NCBI GenBank assembly: GCA_023362775.1 | Contig: JALMGJ010000002.1 | Coordinates: forward strand, 29,355,414 to 29,419,413 | Direction of reading: 5' to 3' | Length of the DNA: 64,000 bases | DNA from: Charina bottae | Taxonomy: Eukaryota; Chordata; Lepidosauria; Squamata; Charinaidae | In this document: positions 1 to 9,300 of the stretch, in pieces | Layout of the letters: every line of letters starts with the position of its first letter | Numbering within the stretch: the first letter of the stretch is position 1 | Made by a program: the position numbers and the translations under genes | The notes under the pieces: generated by a model | Database searches by the model: none | Told to the model about the DNA's origin: nothing | Seen by the model: the letters and a program-made list of their open reading frames with translations, nothing else

Positions 1-1230
1 GCCACGTGCGAGCCCAGCAGCAGACACAGCACCACAGTCCAGGTTCCTGCCTCCTTACCTGATCCTGAGATTGTCTGCCCAGCAGTGGTGAGGCCAGGGA
101 AAGCAGGCACGGGAAGGTTGTGGGAAGAGTGTGTGTGTGTGTGTGTTTGTGTGCACGCACGCAGATTACTTGCTCAGAGTAATCGCACGCACGCACACAC
201 ACACACACACACACACACGCACCCCATACCCTTTTTCTCCAGCCTCCCTGCAACAGGTGCGGGTGCATATGGTCATGGGGAGGCTGGAGAAAGAGGGTGT
301 GGGGTGCGTGTGTGTGTGTGTGCGCACGCGCATCTGATCGGGCTTGGCCAAGGGAGGAGAGTTGTCGGGCCGCCGAGCAGGAGAAGCAGGAGCCGGCCAC
401 CCTGGGGAGCTTCTGTGGGCAGCAAGGGGCGGAGTGGTTGACAACTCTCCTCCCTCGGCCAAGCCCGATCAGATGCACACACACACACACACTCACAGGA
501 CAGACTGCCCTGGCAGGAGCTGGCCATGCTGGGGGGCTTCAGCGGGTGGCGAGGGGTGGAGTGGTGTGGCAAAAGCCTCCCAGCACGGCCGGCTCCTGCC
601 GAGGGCAGTCTGTCCTGTGAGTGTGTGAGTGTGTGTATGTGCATCTGATTGGGCTTGGCCGAGGGAGGAGAGTTGTCGGGCTGCCGAGCAGGAGAAGCAG
701 GAGCCAGCCACCCTGGGGAGCTTCAGTGGGCAGCAAGGGGTGGAGTGGTGTGGCTGAAGCCCCCCAGCACAGCCGGATCTTGCTTCTCCTGCTCGGCAGT
801 GGCGGCGGCAACAACTCTCCTCCTTTGGCCAAGCCCGATCAGATGCACATACACACACTCACACACTCACAGGACAGACTGCTCTCGGCAGGACCCGGCC
901 ATGCTGGAGGGCTTCAGCGGGCAGCGAGGGGCAGAGTGGTGTGGCTGAAGCCTCCCAGCGTGGCTGGCTCCTGCCGAGAGCAGTCTGTCCTGTGAGTGTG
1001 TGAGTGTGTGTATGTGCATCTGATCGGGCTTGGCCAAGGGAGGAGAGTTGTCGAGCCGCTGAGCAGGAGAAGCAGGAGCCGGCCACCCTGGGGAGCTTCA
1101 GCGGGCAGCAAGGGGCAGAGTGGTGTGGTTGAAGCAGCCGAGCGCAGCCGGCTCCTCCTGCTTCTCCTGCTCTGCGGCAGTGGCAGCAGCAGCGACTCTC
1201 CTCCCTCCCTCGGCCAAGCCCGAGGGGGAT
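1..1230. repeat. GC-rich palindromic satellite with TG/CA tracts
   Basis: A forward block beginning CATCTGAT and containing GGGAGGAGAGTTGTCG occurs near 331, 642 and 1017. Its reverse complement (CTCCTCCCTCGGCCAAGCCC-type) occurs near 447, 819 and 1200. A second pair, ACAGGACAGACTG and its inverse, alternates with it, and TG or CA tracts sit at the pivots. The array is therefore a series of inverted modules about 310-375 bp apart. Open frames across it are low-complexity and shift between strands, so I treat none as coding. No known family is recognised. Confidence 0.75.
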
Positions 1231-1404
1231 GGGGCAGTGGTGGGCCTCCATCCCCTCCATCCCCGCCCCTTGTTCCCCGGCCAATGACGGTGCTGTGTGC
1301 ACAGTGTGTGTACTCCAGCCTCCCCAAACACACCAGCTCTGCCGCACCATTTACTGCTAGAAGAAAAAAAAAACTTTAAAAATCGGGGAAAAAAATTAAA
1401 ATCC

Positions 1405-1521
1405 GAGCCAATCACGCTGATGGGGGTAGGGTTTGCAGGCGGGAGCCAATCGTGTGGGGCAGGGGCGGGGTTTGCAGGTGGGAGCCAATTGCGTGGACTG
1501 GGGGCTGGGTTTGGAGGCCGG
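1405..1521 (+). repeat. Three-unit tandem repeat (about 38 bp) with CCAAT and GC boxes
   Basis: Three head-to-tail units each begin GAGCCAAT and end in a GGGTTTGCAGG- or GGGTTTGGAGG-like segment; the middle one also contains GGGGCGGGG. The CCAAT and GC-box content resembles proximal promoter elements, but no gene start follows within the next kilobase. It may be part of a retroelement promoter or just a minisatellite. Confidence 0.55.
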
Positions 1522-1664
1522 CATGGTGGCATAAGACCCTGTCCCGTTTTGCCGTCCCAAAAGTCCCATTTTTGTCTGAAGGAAATATTGTCAGCCTACG
1601 GTTATAAGATAGTAGTATATGTTCTATTACAAGGATGAATGTTTGTTGAAAGAAGTGAAGATAA

Positions 1665-1960
1665 CTGTATATAAGAGAGTGATTTTGCTATATTGTTTTA
1701 TGCCAGTGAGAATTGGGTAAATCAGGAGAAACCTAAAAGTCAATGGGATGCATTCAGAATTGGGTACTTAAGAAATGTGTGTGACAAAACAAGAAGAGAT
1801 GTTCAAGAATATATGGGTGCAAAGGGAGTGTGGATTGGATTACAAGTGAGTGGTTTGGTCACATAGAGTTTATGGATGTGGACTGAAGGAAATGATGGAA
1901 GAATCCTTCACATGTCAAGAGGAAGAGGAAGAACTAGAAAATCATGGTTAGATAGCATTG
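1665..1960 (+). mobile_element. Decayed LINE fragment, C-terminal tail of ORF2
   Basis: The translation contains a degraded tail of the kind seen after the reverse transcriptase of RTE- and Jockey-like LINEs. It ends with an Arg/Gly-rich stretch followed by SWLDSIDD near 1918-1965. Stops and frame changes are frequent, so it is an old inactive copy. The exact clade is not certain. Confidence 0.5.
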
Positions 1961-1964
1961 ATGA

Positions 1965-2044
1965 CTATCAATGTTTATTGTAACCCGCCCAGAGTCCCTT
2001 GTATGGGAGATGGGCGGGGAATAAATTTGAATAATAAATAAATT
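1965..2044 (+). mobile_element. L2-type LINE 3' tail
   Basis: The sequence GTAACCCGCCCAGAGTCCC followed by GATGGGCGG and an AATAAAT-rich end matches the 3' end of the L2 copy at about 56395-56495, where GTAAACCGCCCAGAGTCCC also precedes an ATTG/AAATA repeat. It lies in what would be intron 2 of V2R copy A. Confidence 0.6.
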
Positions 2045-2498
2045 GATGAGCTCTTCAGAGAGAAGGGAGAACAAAAGGCACTGTTTGAAGTTGTGTAGAA
2101 ACATGGAGGAAGGAAAGAGGGTTTTCAAGAGTAAAATGTTCCAGAGAGTTAAGGGCATAACCAGCCAGCCACTTTTACCTGTTTTGAGGAACCATAAATT
2201 TGCTCTGCAAAGTTGGTCACCATAAATTTGCTCTGCACTCACAGGCAATCTCCAGTCTGCCCTGTGAATTAGGCTGCTGCTCTTTCCTGTTTGTAAAATC
2301 AACTATTCTTCTTCTCACATGACCTTGGAGAGAATATAGGTAACTATCAATGATTGAGAAGATGGACAAGTGAGACAGAGCAGAAATCAAGGCTATGTTT
2401 AAAGTAATTCTCTGAAGAGGGGAAAAGGCCTTAGGTTGAAGGACGGATTTTTGTATCTAAAAGCAGGACAATTATCCAACTTTTCTATTTCATTGTAG

Positions 2499-3308
2499 AT
2501 CAATTATGGGGTCATCAGCCACATTCCTGAGCATAAACATAATTTTCCCTTTTTCTACCGGGTGAGTCCAAAACAAGAGCCCCCTCACTTGGCGGTTGTC
2601 AAACTGCTCCTGCATTTCCGATGGACGTGGATCGGCCTCATTGCTCCAGACAATGAAAGTGGAGAAAAGTTCAGAAGAACCTTTGTGCCAGTAGCCATCA
2701 AGAAAGGGGTTTGTGTTGCCTTCTCAGAAAGCATCCCACCATTAGATAAGGAGAACAGTAAGGACGTCCTTTCATATTTAAGCAACATTGAAGTAAGTAT
2801 TTTTGTTTGTCAGTTGGACCTTCAGGCTGCATTAATGTTAGGAATGCTAATACGAGATATGGAAAAAGCTAAAAAAGAGTTTGGGGAGAAAGTATGGATT
2901 GCAACAACCTTGTCAGACATATCTTTGAGATTTTTTTATCGAATGATTGATCTCCAGCATAAACATATTTTCTTATCTTTCTTAACTCTGGCAAAGAAAA
3001 GGACCCAAAATTATGATTTTGATACTTATTTATCTGCCAGTAAGAAATTTGGGGATACAGCATTTCAGTGTTCCTCTTCAAACCCTATTCTATCAAGGAA
3101 AGTTTGGAAAAGATGCACAGAAACAGAGAACTGGGAAATCCCACCCCGTGATGTGGTTGCAAGAATTCTCTCTGAGGATGCCTACAGTATTTCCAGTTCA
3201 GTCCAGGCTGTGGCCAGAGTCCTAAATGCAGTCTATTCCTCCCAACTCAATCAGAGGAGAATCAGGATTCAAGGACATCTCATAAACCAGGTCGTACAGC
3301 CATGGCAC
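2499..3308 (+). CDS. V2R copy A exon 3 (ligand-binding domain)
   Basis: The exon follows a polypyrimidine tract ending CATTGTAG and begins [14 protein letters not shown]. It ends PWH before the donor GTAAGA. It encodes 270 residues of the receptor ligand-binding (ANF_receptor-like) fold, including the typical FRWTWIGL and NESGEKF segments and a conserved [15 protein letters not shown] helix. Phase is 0 at both ends, and the length equals exon 3 of copy B. Confidence 0.93.
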
Positions 3309-6300
3309 GTAAGACTTTTCTCTGAATTTCTGCTAATGATCCCCCTTAAGTTACTTAATATTTGTTAGAAATAGGAAGGATAGGAAATGGGGTGGGATAT
3401 TCCCCACAGGAGTTACCCACATTTGAGTGTTTGTTCTTACCAAATATGGAGGCTTGGGGAGAAAGGAGAGAGATATTCTATTGCTTGATGTTCCAAATTG
3501 AATACATGTGCTGGTGTTGGAAGGTGGGAGAACAAGGAATGGAGAGGAAGGCTCCTTCCCTATTGGCAGAATAAATCAGCACCAAGATGTTAAAGTATCC
3601 ATCAAGCTTGTTCATTGTCCAACACTGGCCTGACTTAAATTCTAGACCAGTGAATTTTTTCTCAGTTTCTGTCCTGCTGCCTTAAGAGGATATGAAGTCT
3701 ATGCTCTTTCCAGTATCTTCAGGGAACACCCAGGTTGGTTGACTTGCTTTAGACTACAGCTTCCTAATAATTGTCCAGCAACATTTTCTTCTCTATTGGT
3801 CCTCTCACTGTGGACTTGATACTAAGATCTATTTCTGGCTCTTTCTCCTCCTTTAAAAGTCAAGTCTTAGAATTTGTAGCACAATCCTTTCTCCGAACCC
3901 CACCCATCACCATCTGTTGGTTTCATAAAGTGATGAGGTATCACGCTGCAGAACCCAGAAACACTAAAACATAATATACTGTCATGACATTTGCTGCCTC
4001 CATTGTCTTTATTTTTGTTTACTTCCAAATGACCTGTTGTGTTTCTACATCCCCATCTTCTGAGAAAGGAAGCAACCTCTCTGGTTTTGCTTCCTTCCAT
4101 TTTCACAGCATTAGAAGACAATGGAATGTGCATCCTCCAATCATAGCGCAGCAGCAGAATTGGGGCAGGTCTGGCAGCAGGACTATCTGTCATCAATAGA
4201 CACCTTGTATGGCACTTCTTCTACACCCAGTTCTTAGCTGTATCCAAACAAACACCAAAATCAAAATGTAAGAATTCCTTAAGATGTGTCTCCCCTTCCA
4301 AACTGGAGGTTTGAAGTGCTAACCATTTTTCATGTGCTTCTACCTCCCAGTCATTTCTCCCTTTTTGATATCATCAACCCTCAAAGCATGGTTGCCTGCC
4401 ATACTTCAGCTTTCAGCCTTGCACACATACATGGTTTCTTGGAAGATTATCAGTTTTATTTTCACATAACAGAGTTAGCAATGTATTCAGGAATGTCAAA
4501 GAAAGCAAAGGTTTGCGTACAAAATCTAAAGTTGGTCCAAGATTCAAGAGCCAGGTCAAGGTTGGTAGCCAGTCCAAGGGTCTAAGATTTCAAGAAATTC
4601 CTACATAGAGATTAAACCTGAGCTCGACGTTGTTTCTTAAGCCTCTTATATAATAGGCTTCAGCCAACTGCCACTCAACTGAAAGTTTACTCTGTTGCTT
4701 GGCAAATAACCTAATAGAGCCTCGTTTCTGCCTCCTTTCTATTGGGGTATGACACTGCCCCTGCCAGGGGGTCATAATCCGTTCAACATTAGAGGGACAC
4801 ATAGATGTGACCACCACTGACCTGCAGCTCTGTTGGACCATGCCCCATGGTTGCGGTGTCTAACTCTTTAGACAGACAACAGCAGAATGGAACTGCTGAC
4901 CAGTGACCAACACAAAGGGAGCATATCCACTTCAGCCTGAAATGGTCAATATGCCACCCCTGCTGGCTACATCAATTACCCTCCACATACTGCAGCTCTC
5001 ACTCAGCAAAAACACAACTTTTATGGGGTGTAGCTGAGGTTGACCTGAGGCTTTCTCACTCGAGAGCTGCAGATGAGATGAAGGAAACATAGTGAGGACA
5101 AGGCGCGAAAAAGGGTATTGCCAAGGCTGGTTTCTGACATGTTTCGGTACAAGTAAGGAAAGGCCCAGAAAAGAACTTTTACTCACATTTTCAAATCCCA
5201 AGACTTCTTGTCCATTTTCAGGGGCTTTCTGTAATACTAGTCAACTTCAGCTTCCTGCCAATGTACCAGGTTTGCCTCCCATATTCAGTTCCATGAGATC
5301 CTAATCTTAAAACACAGAGGAAGGACATTTATTCAAAGCTGCAGCACTGCAAAGCTGAAATGGTACAAATCAGAAATGTCCCCCAAGGTAGATGCTGAAT
5401 CCAAATATATCTTTCCTACACCACCCAGATGGTTGGATGTTTCCTTCTAGATGACATGGCTAAAGGCAGGAGGTGGGGGCAACAATTGCACAGTGTAGGG
5501 GAGGCAAGAAGATTGCACCCAAAGATGCCCCAAAGGAAGTAGAAGAATTCAGCACTAGGCTGCTCCAGATTGTCCAAGATTGAGGTGAAGTTGAGGTTGC
5601 AGACAAGCGAATTGGGGAGATTGGTGTTTTTGCTGAACACAAGGAGAGTTTGGACCAGTAGTAGGGAAACAGCCATAGTGAGATAGCCATCTTACCCATC
5701 ATCTGATTGCTGGAGTCAAAATATGTTTGTAACTTTAGAGTAGCAATTTCATAAAACAGAGCAGGCCAGAGATCTTTTGATAGACAGAACGGAAATTGAG
5801 AGTAAATCCCTAACTAGATTTCTCCCAAATATTGGAGAGAGAGGAACTCAGCTGAAGCGACCCACATTTGAATTAGGGTTCAAATGGGAATGTATCAGAT
5901 ACAGGGGTGATTCTCCATGTCTTTCTAGCTTCATCCTTTTCTAAGAAACTTCCAGCTTTACAATCTTACTGAGGATGATATTTATTTGGATGAGAATGGA
6001 GATCCTGTTGCTGACTTTGATATCATGGACTGGGCAGTATTTCCCAACAAGTCTGCTGCTGGGGTGAAAATCGGAAAAATAGAAAGAGAGGCCTCTTCAG
6101 AAGTCAAATTCTCCATCAATCAGAGTGACATCATATGGCCAACATCATTTAACCAGGTAGCTGAGGATGTTTGTCTGTTGGTTTTGTAATTTTTCTGCTC
6201 CAATACAGTATATCCATCTCACTTTGCAGATTATCAGCTATACTAACAGAATCTTGCAAGTCTGAATGTGTTTCCTTCCTTCTTCAGTTCTATCATTGTG

Positions 6301-9300
6301 AGAACTAGTGAGTGTCTTGTCCGAGACATTTGCATACGTTACAGTCCTTCCATGGACTGAGTCCACTTTTATATGACCATTGTCTTGGTAGTTGCTCTTC
6401 CACCTCTCCCTCAAGACCATTCTCACAGCCTTCTACAGCTTTGGACAACATTGCTCATATTTTATTATTTCTGGCCATTCAAATTTAAGCTCATGAGCAT
6501 GTTGCTTTTTTCTTTTCTTTTTTCTATTAAATAATTTTTATTAAAATAAAATTTTACATAAGATTAAGAAAAAATATAGAAAAAAAGAAATATGAAAGAA
6601 TAAAAAAGTGAAAAATTACAAGAGAAAAAAAAAAGAAAAATAAGAAGCAACTTCCGATCTTTTTTGCAGCAGTTACAAACATAGGAATTACCATTTCTAC
6701 CCTCCCAAATTACATATCATGTTTCCCTTCTTCCCATGAACAAAGCTTTTTCCAAAATCCCAAAATCCTAAACTTTTTCCTAAATCCCCAAATCCCCAAT
6801 TCATTTTTATCAATTTTAAGTAAAAAGTCCATAGTTTCTAGTCTTTAATAAAAGTAATTGTTGTTCCCTCCTTAATCAAATAAATTAATTTAGCCATTTC
6901 TGCAAGCTGTGCTATTGTCACGACCCATTCCTCCATTATGGGCATTTCTGTATTCTTCCATCTTTGTGCATATAATAGCCTTGCTGTTGTTATCATATAT
7001 AAAACCAATTGTCTATTAGCCTTTTCTAGTTGATTGTTGATAGGTCCTAATAAGAAAAATTCTGGTTTCATCTGAATATTATTTTTTTAAACTCTCTGCA
7101 TCACCATATGTATTTGTGGCCAATATCTTTTCGCTTTTTCACAAGTCCAACATCATTTATGTTTTTCACATTTTCAACAGTAATTAGAAGTACCTTTATA
7201 AATCTTAGACAATTTCTCTGGTGTCATATAGCAACAGTACATCATTTTGTAAAATTTATCTTTAAATTGTAAAACAATGTGAATTTCAAAGCTGTTAACA
7301 ACATTATCTGCCACTGATCCATTTGAATATTATCACCTAAGTTCTTGGACCATTTTACCATACATTGTTTAACTTGCTCTTTTTCCATTTCAAATCTCAG
7401 CAAAAGTTTGTACATTTTATTAATCACGTTTTCATCATTTGTACCTAATTCATTTTCAAATTCTGTTTTATCATATTCTGTTCCTGCTACTTTTCATCTA
7501 TTTTAATTCCTTCTCTTAATAATGCATATCAAAAACTTTGAAAACTATATCCCTCTACCGTCAATTGTTCTCTCAATTTCATCTTAAGCTCTCCGTTTTC
7601 CTGTACTAACAAATCTTTCTATGTTAACCTTTTTTTTTTGCCCTCGGTTTCTTTTCTGTATAATGCTTCTTGGGCTGAGGCCAACAAAAGTATTTTCGGG
7701 CATAGCCTGGGTTTGTATCTATTCCCTATTCATAATAGGGCATTCCTGATATAATGATTTTTAAAATCGATATTTACCAGAAATAACCATGCCATACAAA
7801 CTCAGACCATGTCATTCTAACTCTAAAAGACTCTTGTTTCTTTTTTATTATTATTATTAAACTTTATTAGATTTTCAGGATAAAAAGATAAAAGGTAACA
7901 AAAAGTAATAATTAAGATAGAAAGCGAAATAGAAAAATAGAGTGGAAAGAGAAAGATCAAAATAAAAAGTGCAGAAAAAGAAAGAAAAGAAAATACAGAA
8001 AAATAATTACTCTCAACTTTCTTTGCAAGGGAAAGTGTACATTTACATTAAGCTCTTACTCTAAGTTTACAACATAGTTTTCATTATTGCTATTGTCCAT
8101 TAATATTTCTAATTTTCAAATCCAAATATCATGATTTCAATGCATTGTTGAAGGCTTTCACGGCTGGAGTTTGATGGTTGTTGTGGGCCTTCCGGGCTGT
8201 GTGGCCGTGTTCTGGAAGTTGTGGTTCCTAACGTTTTGCCAGCATCTGTGGCCAGCATCTTCAGAGGGCAGGAGCACAGACAGAAGTGCTCTTTCTGTGC
8301 TCCTGCCCTCTGAAGATGCTGGCCACAGATGCTGGCAAAACGTTAGGAACCACAACTTCCAGAACACGGCCACACAGCCCGGAAGGCCCACAACAACCAT
8401 CATGATTTCACTTTTTTCTGTTTTACCCAAAAAGTGCAAAAGGGGTTTCCAGGTAGCAATAAAAATACTCAGTGTCTTTTCTCTAATCAAATCTGTCAGT
8501 TTCACCATCTCAGCCAACTTCACCATTCATTTTTCCATTGTAGGTAATGTCAGATCTTTTCACCTTTGTGCATATAAGATCCTTGCTGCTGTTATCATAT
8601 ATAAAAAGTTCCATGGGTTCTTTCCAACTCTTTGTCTATCAGTCGCAAAAGAAAAATCTCGGGTTTTGATTTTATGTTAATCTTTAAGATCTTCTGAATT
8701 AAAATATGTATTTGATTCCAGAATTTTTTAGCTTTTTTGCATGTCCACCAAAGGTGATAGAAAGTACCCTCTTATTGTTCACATGTGCAGCATACACTCG
8801 AAGTACCTTTGTATATTTTAGACAGTTTATCTTCATGTTGCCTTTGCTTAGAATAGGAGAAATATATGGCTAAAGATGTTTAGCCAGGAGGGCCATTAGC
8901 CTCTTTCATATTGACAGGATTCTTGGAAAACATCCTGCTGAAATGGAACTACTTCCTGGGTCTCTGGAGAAGATGATGTTGAAAATAATTTTTTGAAAAC
9001 CATATTTTCACTATATTTTGAAAAGACCTTGAAAGTATATTGAATTTTATGAACTGAGCACAGTGTGTCAAAATCATGGAAGATCTTTAGACAGCGTTAC
9101 TGTCAAGAAAGAGTTTGAGGGCAACCTCTCCTTCTGCTGATTGCAAATCCTGCTCTTAGAAAGAGCCAACGATCCCTGGAAGATAAATCCAATTCAGTGG
9201 TGGAGTTTTTTCTTTATGCAATCATGAGATTTGTTTGGATTCAATCAAATGCTCTGGTTGAACAATTATGGTGCATAACAATGGTTCATTACTTTGCACA

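Noticed and set aside
85..1640. Several overlapping open frames on both strands with Cys/Val and His/Thr runs
   Set aside because: They translate TG/CA tracts and the palindromic satellite; no domain and no conserved start.
1..2498. Searched for exons 1 and 2 of V2R copy A
   Set aside because: Nothing resembling the copy B exons was found; they may lie left of the window.
8290..8400. Possible CRISPR-like or regulatory hairpins from strong inverted repeats
   Set aside because: The palindrome is a bounded insertion with a target duplication and a second genomic copy; this is a eukaryotic genome.
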